Part shown: piece by piece, positions 16,205 to 25,668 of the stretch
Layout of the letters: the number at the start of each line of letters is the position of its first letter
Position numbering within the stretch: position 1 is the stretch's first letter
DNA from: an uncultured Chloroflexota bacterium
Lineage (GTDB): Bacteria; Chloroflexota; Anaerolineae; Anaerolineales; Anaerolineaceae
DNA length: 64,000 nt
NCBI GenBank assembly: GCA_902774215.1
Contig: CACYHU010000001.1
Span: forward strand, 1-64,000
Reading direction: 5' to 3'
Position numbers and translations under genes: made by a program
Notes under the pieces: model-generated
Databases searched by the model: none
What the model was told of the DNA's origin: nothing
The model's input: the letters and a program-made list of their open reading frames with translations, nothing else

Positions 16205-17392
16205 TTATATATTTTTGTAAAAATCTTCAAGTGACTTTTGATATTTGCCGAGACAGATCACATGATGGTTGGCAATCGGGTTAGTAAGAAAATAGTCATA
16301 ATGACTCAGTGACACCTTGATTTGTGTGCGGCAGAGGTTCGGATCGCGCCGGTTTTCAATAATTTTTCCTTCAGCAGCAAAGCAGTTTGACAGATCATTC
16401 GAAATCTTGAAAATAGTGATATCTTCTTCCGGAATTGAGCCTGCAATGGCCACGCCGATACCCGATTCATAATGAGTCGTGAGAGCCATTTCATACGGCA
16501 TGTTTGCAGGAAGTGTGCAGTGTGCAAATATCAGCTCATTCTTCAATGTATCAATGCGGTTCAGGTTGCACATAAAGACCGGTTTCTGAGAGATCTCACC
16601 AAGGATGATCATGGAAATCAGCGATGGCATATCCCCTTCGCAGCCGCCATATATCCCTTCTGCGTTCAGAATCGCCAAGGCCAGACAGCCCGTAGTATGG
16701 ACCGACGATAACAAATCAAAACAGCGTATTGTGACCGCCGATAAGCCGTATTTATTTACGATCCTTTTTACAGCACCGTAAACGTTCAGGGACTTTTCCA
16801 TCTCTTTTTCATCATAACCGAGAGAAATCAGCTTTTCTGTCCATTCATTTTTTTCATAACCACCAAGGTGGATTTCCCGCACCAATTCGTCCATAGGAAT
16901 GTTAGCAAATTCAATACCGAGCAGATTACTGTAAGATTCTTCATCCGGTTCACTGTCGATCAGCCAATCTGAAGAACCGCCGATAGATCCGACTTTCATC
17001 CCTTTTAATTTTGTTATGGTCTTTTCAGTGCTGTAAAGGCTGTTGATCCGGTCCGCAATGCGTTTTGCGTCTCCATGTAAAATTTCGCCCTTATAACCCC
17101 TGTTTTTGAGATAAGACAGAATTTCCATGGAGGCGGCAAGGGAATTGCTTTCCCCGCTGGTCAGGAGGTAACAGGGTTTTGTTGAAAGAATGTCAAAGTT
17201 TTCAAGGAAAATCCCTTCCGTTCCGCCGGTCATGATGTATATGACGCAAAAATCAGCCGTGGAATAGCTGTCCAAATTACATTGTTCCAACCGGAAATTT
17301 CCTGCTGATTCTATATCCGAAAGGAAGCTTTTGACATGAGCCTGATTAACAGGCGTCATCGGGCTTTTTATTGATATGTAATTTATTTTCAT
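16205..17392 (-). CDS. L-fucose/arabinose isomerase-like protein
   Basis: This is a 395-residue protein with features of the FucI/AraA C-terminal fold: LSAVTIRCFDLL, TTGCLALAILNAEG followed by CEGDMPSLISMIILG, and FAHCTLPANM, matching the C-E-x-D and H-C metal/substrate region of such isomerases. The N-terminal half differs from true fucose isomerase and the protein is shorter than FucI (about 590), so the substrate and even isomerase activity are unproven. The start at ATG 17392 has GGAG six bases upstream; an earlier in-frame ATG has none. It follows the PP2C-like gene by 26 bases on the same strand and is probably co-transcribed. Confidence 0.7.
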   Translation of the reverse strand: MKINYISIKSPMTPVNQAHVKSFLSDIESAGNFRLEQCNLDSYSTADFCVIYIMTGGTEGIFLENFDILSTKPCYLLTSGESNSLAASMEILSYLKNRGYKGEILHGDAKRIADRINSLYSTEKTITKLKGMKVGSIGGSSDWLIDSEPDEESYSNLLGIEFANIPMDELVREIHLGGYEKNEWTEKLISLGYDEKEMEKSLNVYGAVKRIVNKYGLSAVTIRCFDLLSSVHTTGCLALAILNAEGIYGGCEGDMPSLISMIILGEISQKPVFMCNLNRIDTLKNELIFAHCTLPANMPYEMALTTHYESGIGVAIAGSIPEEDITIFKISNDLSNCFAAEGKIIENRRDPNLCRTQIKVSLSHYDYFLTNPIANHHVICLGKYQKSLEDFYKNI

Positions 17393-17418
17393 AATAATCT
17401 CCATTGGCTGATTTTTGA

Positions 17419-19791
17419 TCAGGGCATGTTACCGATATATAAAACATTATCATATGCCCAGATCAAACGGTTTTGTCCGTTTATCCCGAAACCGGTGGCG
17501 GTCGAATATTGTGCCATATTCTCAAGCGAGCGGTTTGGAATAATATATCTGATGAAATTTGATTTGGCGGATATATTCAGAACCGTCTGCATTTTTGCGT
17601 CCATTATGTAAATGGAATTGTCCGGTGAATTGTTTACTAATATTTTTCTGAATTTATGGTCTGCCAGATTTATGTGGCTGTTCCCGTCTGAGCTTATGAG
17701 CTCGGTAATTGTACTGCAGGCAGGTCTGTAGCCGGTGTAATCACAGGTCAAAAGGGTTCCGTCTTCTTTCAGGAAAAACGAATATTCTTTAAACATAGTG
17801 AAATCGATTATATCTGACAGATATGGAGAATAAGATCCGTAATAATTGGACGGTTCATAAATAAACCCTTCAGAATTGTTATAGAGATATTCCCAGACAG
17901 CGGAAGCCTGTGTGTCTAATATATACATGGAATTGTTTGAAAAAGTAATACTTTTGATATCGAGCTTCCCGGATCCTGTTTTTTTCAGTTTTCCGGCTTG
18001 ATTTCCGGAAAAACCTGAGCAATATAAAATATTCGCACCGGAATCGATTCCCGCCAGGACAAAACTGTGAGGATTTCCGGACGGAAGGATAATAAAATCT
18101 ACCAGCGGTCCGACTTGAATCGTTGAATTCTTGTCATTTAAGTCCGGATAAACTCCCGGATTGCAGGTGAAATTATTATCCAGTGCTAAACCATTGCCGC
18201 TTGCTGAAAAACGAAGAACTGATCCGCTCTTAGTGTCCAGTGCATAAGTGTATTGTCCTGAAGCGAAAATTTCGGAAATTATCAGGCCCTGGGGTAATTT
18301 GTTTTGATTCGCATAGTTGTATACAGTGGCTATTCCACCGTTAATTTTATCGATCTGGTTCATTGCTTCTTTTCGCATATCGTTAGCAGCAGGTGAATTG
18401 CCATAAGTAAGTGACTGTTCGGCATAGCCAAGTGATTCTGTCCAGAGAGATTCTTTCTTTACAGGGTCGTTTTCTGAAAGGGCTTTTTGTGCTGCTGCAA
18501 CTCCCAGTGATAAATATTCGCGATGGAGCTGGTCTTTACTTCTTCCGGAATAAATGAAAAACAATGCTGATACTACGATAACAGGAATCAGCAATCCGCA
18601 TAACAGAATTACGAAAAACCGCTGAAGGTTAAATTTTTCTTTCTTACCGGGCTTCCCGGCCGGCGGTTTCACCTTTCGTCTGGAATTTCTCTTTTCATTT
18701 TTTTCTTCGGTTTGTGATGTATTCCCCTGTTTTGATATGGGAGTTTCGGAGAAATCAAACGGAAGATCCTTTGAACCGGGTAATTCTTTTGTTTCCGGCG
18801 GATTATTTTCTGCTTCTCCTTCAGCCTCTTCTTCTTTCTCTATGCTCTGAGTCTCATCAGGCCGGTTATCGGAGCTTTCAGTGTCAGTTTTTATTTCCTG
18901 CGTGTTTTGTGATTTATCTTCTGTAAACAGGTCTGACACTTTCCTTTGACGCATTAATGGTTTTTCTTTGGATGGCTGCGATTTATAGCTGTATTCCGTA
19001 TCGGAAGCCGGGGATGGTGCCTGCCCGCTTGTATCAGGGTTTTCCGGTTGGATATTGGCTGTGATAGCTGATTTGCTTCGAAAGGTAATATTGCCTTTCC
19101 CTGTGCGTAATTGAATAACGGCGGCCTGCAGGTTCCCTGCAGATCTGTCGAGGAGGAACCGTATTGCATTCAGCGGTGAATCTCCGGCAACCTCCATGAT
19201 GGCAGAATTTGTCCAATCCACCGGTACCCTGGGACATAAAAGTATGATATCTTCCGTATGAATATCGGACGAGAAAAAGCTCAGTTCATTTTGCTGTAAT
19301 TGTATGGGAAGACAGGCTTCATTGCTGAAATTTTGAACACGGTCAGCAGAAATTATTGTCGAATGAACCGGCCCTGCATGCGCGAACATGACAGATCGGT
19401 CCCGTAAAACAGCCGCGTTCATTGAGATCGAAGGGGATAATTTGTTTTTGTTCTCTTTCCGTAAATAAGCTGAAAGTTTTTTTATAGCTTCATTGATGCC
19501 TGATGTGATGGAGCCTCTGGAAGTAAAATATGTTTCAGAAATGATGTCAGCCCATTTTTGGGCTTCGGAAGCGCCTGCTTGTGCGTTGTCTGAAAAAAAC
19601 AGGAGAATCAGAATATCAGACAGTCGGCTGCTTTCAGCTTTTTGAGGAGCTTTATACAGAAAAAGGCCGGGAAGATCCCCGATATTCCGTCCGTCGGAGA
19701 GATTAAGCGGCAGTATGGAAATATCGAAAAAAGTCTGCCGTTCCCGCAAACGGTTTTTGAAAAAAAGGGGTGTTCCGTTAGAAATATTCAT
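17419..19791 (-). CDS. PP2C-like membrane protein with outside propeller-like domain
   Basis: This is a 790-residue protein. Residues 1-240 resemble a PP2C/SpoIIE phosphatase fold (VMFAHAGPVHSTII, DIILLCPRVPVDWTNSAIMEV), but the metal-binding Asp motifs (GDG, GDSR) are not kept, so this part is probably a non-catalytic sensor or scaffold. A Glu/Ser/Pro-rich linker (about 245-385) leads to one membrane helix (about 392-415). The outside region (about 420-790) has WD/beta-propeller-like repeats (YALDTKSGSVLRF, NSMYILDTQASAVWEYL, NSIYIMDAKMQTVLNI). Such PP2C-TM-propeller layouts are known as uncharacterised proteins in Chloroflexota as far as I recall. No PP2C kinase partner is adjacent. Confidence 0.6.
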   Translation of the reverse strand: MNISNGTPLFFKNRLRERQTFFDISILPLNLSDGRNIGDLPGLFLYKAPQKAESSRLSDILILLFFSDNAQAGASEAQKWADIISETYFTSRGSITSGINEAIKKLSAYLRKENKNKLSPSISMNAAVLRDRSVMFAHAGPVHSTIISADRVQNFSNEACLPIQLQQNELSFFSSDIHTEDIILLCPRVPVDWTNSAIMEVAGDSPLNAIRFLLDRSAGNLQAAVIQLRTGKGNITFRSKSAITANIQPENPDTSGQAPSPASDTEYSYKSQPSKEKPLMRQRKVSDLFTEDKSQNTQEIKTDTESSDNRPDETQSIEKEEEAEGEAENNPPETKELPGSKDLPFDFSETPISKQGNTSQTEEKNEKRNSRRKVKPPAGKPGKKEKFNLQRFFVILLCGLLIPVIVVSALFFIYSGRSKDQLHREYLSLGVAAAQKALSENDPVKKESLWTESLGYAEQSLTYGNSPAANDMRKEAMNQIDKINGGIATVYNYANQNKLPQGLIISEIFASGQYTYALDTKSGSVLRFSASGNGLALDNNFTCNPGVYPDLNDKNSTIQVGPLVDFIILPSGNPHSFVLAGIDSGANILYCSGFSGNQAGKLKKTGSGKLDIKSITFSNNSMYILDTQASAVWEYLYNNSEGFIYEPSNYYGSYSPYLSDIIDFTMFKEYSFFLKEDGTLLTCDYTGYRPACSTITELISSDGNSHINLADHKFRKILVNNSPDNSIYIMDAKMQTVLNISAKSNFIRYIIPNRSLENMAQYSTATGFGINGQNRLIWAYDNVLYIGNMP

Positions 19792-19814
19792 TAAGAAAAT
19801 TATAGCAGATAAAA

Positions 19815-19845
19815 GACAAAAGCGTCATATTATGACGCTTTTGTC
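19815..19845 (-). terminator. Terminator hairpin after rny
   Basis: A perfect palindrome with arms GACAAAAGCGTCATA and TATGACGCTTTTGTC, and a very short loop, lies 22 bases past the rny stop. On the minus strand it ends in a CTTTTGTC-type T-rich arm, consistent with termination before the PP2C-like gene. Confidence 0.75.
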
Positions 19846-19867
19846 AATAAGAATTCATTCAATGTTT

Positions 19868-21469
19868 TTATTTCGCATATTCTACCGCACGGGTTTCACG
19901 GATAACTGTGACTTTGATCTGTCCCGGATACTGCATGGTTTCTTCAACCTGATTTGCAATATCTCTTGCCATCTGGTGAGCGGTATAATCATCAACTTCT
20001 TCAGGGGTAACGATGATCCTTACCTCGCGTCCGGCCTGAATCGCATAGGAGTTTGTAACACCTTTATGCGAATTCGCAATTTCTTCCAGGGCACGGAGAC
20101 GCTTGATATATTGGTCAAGATCTTCACGGCGGGCACCGGGGCGGGCACCGGAAATTGCATCTGCTGCTTCAACGATTACCGCTTCAACGGATTCCTGCTC
20201 AACTTCATGATGGTGGCTGGCGATAATATTGACCGCCTTTGCATTTACGCCGTAGCGTTTCGCAAATTCAGCCCCGATTTTTGCATGGGTCCCTTCAGTG
20301 TTATGATCCATTGATTTGCCAAGGTCATGAAGCAGGGCTCCTAAGCGGGCCAATTCTACATCGGCGCCTAATTCCGAAGCAATGACGGAAGCAAGCTTGG
20401 ATGTCTCAATGGAGTGGTTAAGCTGGTTCTGTCCATAGGATGTACGATATTTCAGACGCCCGAGCATTTTAATGATTTCAGGATGAAGACCGACGACACC
20501 GGCATCGTAAGTTGCCTGTTCACCTGCTTCAACAATGAGTCTGGATACTTCTTTTTCTTCTTCGTTGAGTACTTTTTCTATGTGTGCGGGATGGATCCTG
20601 CCGTCCTGTATCAGACGGTCCAGCGAACGCCGTGCAATTTCTCTGCGGATCGGATCAAAACAGGAGATCATGACTGCTTCCGGCGTATCGTCAACAATGA
20701 CATCGACACCGGCTGCCTGTTCAAAAGCACGAATGTTGCGGCCATTGCGCCCGACAATACGTCCCTTCATTTCCTCTCCCGGAAGGTTTACGATAGAAGT
20801 CGTAATTTCATTCACCTGATCTGAGGCTACACGCTGGATCGCGGTAGCAATGGTCTCCCGCGCCTTTTTATCGCCTTCCAGGCGTGCTTCCTGTTCAATC
20901 TGGCGAATGATCCGTGCCATATCACTGTGAGCTTCTTTTTCGACTTTGTCGAGAAGCTCCTGTTTTGCTTCGGCAACGGTCATATTGGAAACACGCTGTA
21001 ATTCTTCAAGCTGTTTTGACGACATTTTTTCGATATCGTTCTGCCGTTTGTCAAGGGTGCTTTGGCGTTTATTAAGATTATTTTCTCGCTGTTCGATTTT
21101 TTCAACGCGGTGATCCAGGTCAATACGTTTTTTCTGAAGACGGTCATCTTCGCGGGTAAGCTCTCCCCGGCGCCTTTGAATTTCGTTTTCAGCTTCTTTG
21201 AGAATATTGATAGCGTTATCTTTAGCATCAGATTCAATGAGCTGAGCCTTTTCTCTGCTGACTAAAATGATGTTCTCAGCATCCTGCTGCTGTTCATGAA
21301 TGAATTTTTCATTCATGGATTTAGCCAGATAATTCGCCAGAAAATACGCTGCCGCGGCAATTAGAATTATCAAAACTATAAATAGCCAAACCGGTATTCC
21401 TGAGGGATGGGGAGCCGGACCGGCAATATCAGGTTTTACATCGAGCAAAACAGAAACATAATCTACCAT
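19868..21469 (-). CDS. rny: Ribonuclease Y
   Basis: This membrane-anchored endoribonuclease starts mRNA decay in bacteria lacking RNase E. At 533 residues from ATG 21469 it is near the family's usual 520. An N-terminal membrane helix (about 25-47, VWLFIVLIILIAAAAYFLA) is followed by a long coiled coil (about 50-210), a KH domain (GRNGRNIRAFEQAAGVDVIVDDTPEAV) and an HD domain (LGALLHDLGKSMD, IIASHHHEVE). The pair with recX 25 bases upstream is a common bacterial arrangement. GAGGAC lies upstream of the chosen start. Confidence 0.96.
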   Translation of the reverse strand: MVDYVSVLLDVKPDIAGPAPHPSGIPVWLFIVLIILIAAAAYFLANYLAKSMNEKFIHEQQQDAENIILVSREKAQLIESDAKDNAINILKEAENEIQRRRGELTREDDRLQKKRIDLDHRVEKIEQRENNLNKRQSTLDKRQNDIEKMSSKQLEELQRVSNMTVAEAKQELLDKVEKEAHSDMARIIRQIEQEARLEGDKKARETIATAIQRVASDQVNEITTSIVNLPGEEMKGRIVGRNGRNIRAFEQAAGVDVIVDDTPEAVMISCFDPIRREIARRSLDRLIQDGRIHPAHIEKVLNEEEKEVSRLIVEAGEQATYDAGVVGLHPEIIKMLGRLKYRTSYGQNQLNHSIETSKLASVIASELGADVELARLGALLHDLGKSMDHNTEGTHAKIGAEFAKRYGVNAKAVNIIASHHHEVEQESVEAVIVEAADAISGARPGARREDLDQYIKRLRALEEIANSHKGVTNSYAIQAGREVRIIVTPEEVDDYTAHQMARDIANQVEETMQYPGQIKVTVIRETRAVEYAK

Positions 21470-21494
21470 AAATAACCGTCCTCTATACAAAATT

Positions 21495-22130
21495 TCATTC
21501 CGTTGGCGTGTTGATTTGTTTCCAAAGTTTTCGCGTAGTTTCTGAAATTACATCAAAAGAATAGCCTTTTCCGGCAAGATAGTTCCCTAATTTATTTCTG
21601 AATTCAATTTTAGACAGACTATCATACCGATAGAGACGTTTTTCGGCAATTTCCAACGCTGACTGATAATCATCAACATTTTCAACGGCAGATTGAATCA
21701 TTTCACTGGAAATGCCTTTTTGGCGGAGTTCATAAGCAAGCATTCTCCGGCTTCTGGGTTTAAGACGCAGCCGCTCTTCAACCCATTGCGCCGCATATTC
21801 TTCGTCATTCAGCAGACCGTTTTCCGATAACCTGGCAAGTGTGCTTTCTATAAGATCATCATCATAACCCGCATTGCGCAGTTTTATCCGGGTCTCCTGA
21901 GATGTTCTGGCTTTGTAGGAAATAAAATCCAAAGCCTTTATCATTACTTCGTTATTTTTATCCGCAGCGAGCAGTTCATTTATTTTTTCATCGGATAACA
22001 CTTGTCCGACTTCCAGCCAGGCTGCAGTATCTCTGTATAACCCGAAAGCGAAATTTCCATCTAAATAAACATTAATCCGCTTCGGGTTTTTTTTCTGCAC
22101 GGCCAATCGGGTAATCTTATTTCCGTTCAT
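21495..22130 (-). CDS. recX: RecA regulatory protein RecX
   Basis: This modulator of RecA filaments has 211 residues from ATG 22130. It shows the three-helix RecX repeats: LDFISYKARTSQETRIKLRN, NDEEYAAQWVEERLRLKPRSRRMLAYELRQKGIS, and FRNKLGNYLAGKGYSFDVI. The start is chosen so that it opens MNGNKITRLAVQKKNPKR, like other RecX proteins; an in-frame ATG at 22151 has a weaker upstream context. No recA lies nearby. It is likely co-transcribed with rny. Confidence 0.92.
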   Translation of the reverse strand: MNGNKITRLAVQKKNPKRINVYLDGNFAFGLYRDTAAWLEVGQVLSDEKINELLAADKNNEVMIKALDFISYKARTSQETRIKLRNAGYDDDLIESTLARLSENGLLNDEEYAAQWVEERLRLKPRSRRMLAYELRQKGISSEMIQSAVENVDDYQSALEIAEKRLYRYDSLSKIEFRNKLGNYLAGKGYSFDVISETTRKLWKQINTPTE

Positions 22131-22419
22131 TAAAAAAACCGCCCCAGACATAAAACGACGGTTTACAAATAAGAATTAATATTTTCCAACAAGACGATAT
22201 CTGTCGTGTTTTTACATTGCTTTATTTTTTTGCAGTGCATTTTTTATCAGCGATATATTTCCGCTGTAATAAATCTATTCAATAAACCGTCAAACGATTC
22301 AATCAATCTACTGAATTATACACCTTTTTCCTGATATTTTCAAAAATTATTCGCTATAAATTAAATATATACGATTTACAGCATATATGTTTTACAGCAG
22401 AGGCGGATAAAGTGCTGAT

Positions 22420-23616
22420 TTATTCACGATGAAACAGGACATTCCAGTTTATTGCACAGCTGATCGATGCAAAAACAGAAAACAGAGTGACTGCCTGAAT
22501 TCTGTATGTGTAAAAATAATGAAGCTGTGAATGATTGGCGAATGCAAAAAACCAGATGTAAGGGGTCAAACCAATGGAGAGAACCGGGAACAAAATAGTT
22601 TTCCAGGTTTTTTTATGATGGAAAAGCAGTATCAATATCAGAATGAAAATTATGATCAAAACCAAAAATGCCGGTTTATGTCCTTTGGCAAAAAAATAAG
22701 TGTTTATATTCAGATTCAGCATAAGTTTTCTGTCCAGCGGATATTGTTCATTGCCATAAACGCGGAATTGGGCTGTTTTCAAGGCGTCTTCAAACAAATT
22801 TGTTTTCAGGATCAGGGTCCCTATAGTCCATTTCGATATCCAGCAGAGACTGTAACCAAGGCACCATGACACAGAATGAGTTATGATTTCAAGCATCTGC
22901 CTGAAAAATGATATTTGTTCATTATTTTCATATTTTATGCATATTATGATAACGAGCGGGATTCCAAGTGTCAATAACGGAGCCGTGAGCAGGTCAAAAA
23001 AGTTAGTGATCATCCCCACAGCAAATAACAGCAGCGCAGTTTTATGAGCGGTATGAAAATATGGCGTGTAAATTAGAAGGATGATCGTAAGAAAGAGTAT
23101 AAAAAAAACAGAAAAATACTGCAGGGATTCACTGATAAAAACAAAAAAGCAGGCAATTATGGAGATCGCGAACCCGAAAGCAGCAGCGGAATTTAATTTT
23201 TGCTGTATTCCGGAAAAACAAAAACAAAATGCCGTGATCAGCAGAAACATGTTTATATAACGGATCTGCTGATAAGAGAATTGTGACAAAACCGATCTGA
23301 GTGTGAGCAGGTATCCGTTCCAGTACCGGGGATAACCGTTATTATCAAATGCCGCCCGGATCATATCGTCACCATAAGCTTCTGAAATGCTGCAGGTACG
23401 GATCATGATCTTATCCATAAAATTATCCATGATCGAACCGTCTGCGTTAAACAAAAGATTAGGGTAGACGTCTTCTTTATCCAGCTGATCAATTGATTTC
23501 GAATACTGAGGTTCCATAGCCCGGTTGGGGATCTGATATATCAGAATCATACCGAGAGAAAACAGGATCAGAAGAAAAAGGCAGCAGCAAAAATAATGAA
23601 AAAGAGTTTTTCTCAT
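22420..23616 (-). CDS. Polytopic membrane protein, GT-C-like, unknown
   Basis: This is a 398-residue protein with about ten membrane segments, starting at ATG 23616 after AAAGGAAG. The first outside loop is large (about residues 30-105, containing YPNLLFNADGSIMDNFMDKI and NNGYPRYWNGYLLTLR), a layout seen in GT-C-type and polysaccharide-associated membrane proteins. No DxD-type catalytic motif is evident in that loop. A gene of broadly similar layout lies at 49755. The 289 bases between it and recX are AT-rich and hold nothing I can support. Confidence 0.6.
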   Translation of the reverse strand: MRKTLFHYFCCCLFLLILFSLGMILIYQIPNRAMEPQYSKSIDQLDKEDVYPNLLFNADGSIMDNFMDKIMIRTCSISEAYGDDMIRAAFDNNGYPRYWNGYLLTLRSVLSQFSYQQIRYINMFLLITAFCFCFSGIQQKLNSAAAFGFAISIIACFFVFISESLQYFSVFFILFLTIILLIYTPYFHTAHKTALLLFAVGMITNFFDLLTAPLLTLGIPLVIIICIKYENNEQISFFRQMLEIITHSVSWCLGYSLCWISKWTIGTLILKTNLFEDALKTAQFRVYGNEQYPLDRKLMLNLNINTYFFAKGHKPAFLVLIIIFILILILLFHHKKTWKTILFPVLSIGLTPYIWFFAFANHSQLHYFYTYRIQAVTLFSVFASISCAINWNVLFHRE

Positions 23617-23735
23617 AATCTTCCTTTGTTTCTGCATTATACATGAAAATAAAAGTTTTGTTAGAAAATTATCAAATTCAATTTATTAGTAATTCCAAAT
23701 CGGAATTTCGAATATAATGTTATCAGGAGTTAAAT

Positions 23736-24641
23736 ATGGCAGAAAAATGTTTACCGTCATATGGCGGACAAGCTTTGATTGAAGGTGTATTGATGCGCGG
23801 GAAAAAGTATCTTGCGGCATCATTTCGTAAACCGGACGGCAGTATTGAAACAGTGACCGAAGAACTAAAAGGAATATATAAGACAAAAATCACAAAAATT
23901 CCTTTGCTCCGTGGACTGGTTTCATTGTGGGATTCCCTTGGCCTTGGAATGAAATATCTGTCGATTTCTGCGAATATGCAAACCGGTGAAGATGAGAAAA
24001 TCACACCTGTTGAAATGGTCATAACAATGCTGGTCGCTTTTGGACTGGCTGCTGTCCTTTTCTTTGTCGGTCCGGCATGGATCGGAAAATTACTGGAGGA
24101 TCATCTGCATCTGTCGTTGTGGGTCTCCAATGCAATAGAAGGAATATTCCGGTTGGCAGTTGTGATAATTTATATGCTGGCTGTTTCTCAAATGGAAGAC
24201 ATCAAACGCGTATTCAGATATCATGGTGCAGAACATAAAACAATAAACTGCTATGAGGCCGGATTGGAGATGACGGTGGAGAATGCAAAGATCCAGTCCA
24301 GACAGCATCCGCGGTGCGGTACGGCTTTTATGGTAACTGTAGTTATTATTTCCGTACTGCTTTTCATTTTGATCGGCCCGCTGACGAAGACACTGGCTGC
24401 AAGACTTTTGAGCCGGTTGCTGCTTATTCCGGTTATTGCAGGCGTGTCATATGAATTTATATTTTTTACAGCACGTCATCTTGACAATCCGGTTGTCAGA
24501 TTTTTAGCAAAACCGAACCTGCTTGTACAAAATATTACGACAGCTGAACCTGATGATTCAATGCTTGAAGTAGCTATTTCATCCTTTGAAAAAATGCTTG
24601 CACTTGAGGAAGGACGTGAAAACCCGGTAACGAACAGCTAA
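23736..24641 (+). CDS. DUF1385 (YqhQ-like) membrane protein
   Basis: This 301-residue protein of the DUF1385 family is widespread in Gram-positive bacteria and Chloroflexota. It has the family opening YGGQALIEGVLMRG, PLLRGLVSLWDSLGLGMKYL, four or five membrane helices, the conserved FRYHGAEHKTINCYE, and HPRCGTAFM. The function is not established. It starts after AGGAG and heads a plus-strand run with comEA, yqeY, pgpH, ybeY and dgkA. Confidence 0.93.
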   Translation: MAEKCLPSYGGQALIEGVLMRGKKYLAASFRKPDGSIETVTEELKGIYKTKITKIPLLRGLVSLWDSLGLGMKYLSISANMQTGEDEKITPVEMVITMLVAFGLAAVLFFVGPAWIGKLLEDHLHLSLWVSNAIEGIFRLAVVIIYMLAVSQMEDIKRVFRYHGAEHKTINCYEAGLEMTVENAKIQSRQHPRCGTAFMVTVVIISVLLFILIGPLTKTLAARLLSRLLLIPVIAGVSYEFIFFTARHLDNPVVRFLAKPNLLVQNITTAEPDDSMLEVAISSFEKMLALEEGRENPVTNS

Positions 24642-24665
24642 ATCAGACGATGTATAATAATTGTC

Positions 24666-25205
24666 ATGGATACGGTTTGGAAGATAAGCTTGATCGTTTT
24701 GATCCTTGCTGTAATAAGCGGACTGACTGTTCTTTTATTGAATCCTCAGAAGACAATAAAAATACAAATCACACCCGGATCTGAGATAAAAGAAAGTCGT
24801 TTTGCGATTTACGGCGCGGTAAAAACTCCGGGCATCTATGATTTTGCGGACCCGATCCGCATAGAGAATGCCATAGAACTGGCAGGTGGTGCTGAAGACA
24901 ACGCGGATTTTCAATACGCCAATATCGCAAAATGGGTGGAAGATGGTGAAACAATCATTATACCAACAAAAAGTCCGCTGCAGCCGACGTTAACCAAAAT
25001 TGCAAATACAGAAGTGATCAATATAAACAGCGCAAGTAAAAGTGAACTAATGAACCTTCCGGGTATCGGTGAAAAGCGAGCTGGTGATATAATTAGATTG
25101 CGGGAGGAAATCGGTGGTTTTAAATCAAAAGAAGATCTGCTGCAGGTTTCCGGGATCAATGAAAGATTATTGGAAAGTATTTACGATTTACTGATCGTTC
25201 AATAG
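24666..25205 (+). CDS. comEA: ComEA-like DNA-binding competence protein
   Basis: This 179-residue protein has an N-terminal membrane anchor (about 5-27), an SLBB domain (YGAVKTPGIYDF ... AIELAGGAEDNAD) and a C-terminal helix-hairpin-helix pair (NINSASKSELMNLPGIGEKRAGDII, then LLQVSGINERLLESI). This is the full ComEA layout of a surface double-stranded DNA receptor in natural transformation. No comEC or comEB lies beside it here. It is 24 bases after the DUF1385 gene and in the same operon. Confidence 0.9.
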   Translation: MDTVWKISLIVLILAVISGLTVLLLNPQKTIKIQITPGSEIKESRFAIYGAVKTPGIYDFADPIRIENAIELAGGAEDNADFQYANIAKWVEDGETIIIPTKSPLQPTLTKIANTEVININSASKSELMNLPGIGEKRAGDIIRLREEIGGFKSKEDLLQVSGINERLLESIYDLLIVQ

Positions 25206-25223
25206 GTTTGAGGAGATAATAAT

Positions 25224-25667
25224 ATGTCAATTAAGGATAATATCAACGAAAAGCTGAAGGAAGCGATGAAATCGCATGATGAAGATGGGAAACGCGTTTA
25301 CCGGATGATTCTGTCATCGGTCAAATTCGCTGAAAAAACTTCAGGAAAAGAACTGGATGATAAAGAAGTTGTTGAGATCCTGCAGAAGGAATTAAAAATC
25401 AGAAAGGAAACACTTGCCGAAGCGCAAAAAGCCGGCAGGGAGGAGTCCATCTCTGAAGCTGAAAAGGACATACAGGCAATTGAACCCCTTTTGCCGAAAC
25501 AGATGACTGAAGAAGAGGTCAGAGCCGTTATCCAGAGAATAATTGAAGAAGTTGGCGCTGTTTCTGCTGCTGATATGGGAAAGGTGATGAAAGCAGCAAT
25601 GCCTGAACTGAAAGGCCTGGCTCCCAATGATATGATCAGTAAAATCGTAAAAGAATCGCTTTCGTAA
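25224..25667 (+). CDS. yqeY: GatB/YqeY domain protein
   Basis: This 147-residue YqeY-family protein resembles the tRNA-binding tail domain of GatB, the amidotransferase subunit. The family pattern is seen in KAGREESISEAEKDIQAIEPLLPKQMTEEEVRAVI and GKVMKAAMPELKGLAPNDMISKIVKESL. It is preceded by AGGAGATAATAAT and followed after one base by the pgpH ATG. Its exact role is not established. It often accompanies pgpH and ybeY in Gram-positive bacteria. Confidence 0.93.
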   Translation: MSIKDNINEKLKEAMKSHDEDGKRVYRMILSSVKFAEKTSGKELDDKEVVEILQKELKIRKETLAEAQKAGREESISEAEKDIQAIEPLLPKQMTEEEVRAVIQRIIEEVGAVSAADMGKVMKAAMPELKGLAPNDMISKIVKESLS

Positions 25668-25668
25668 A

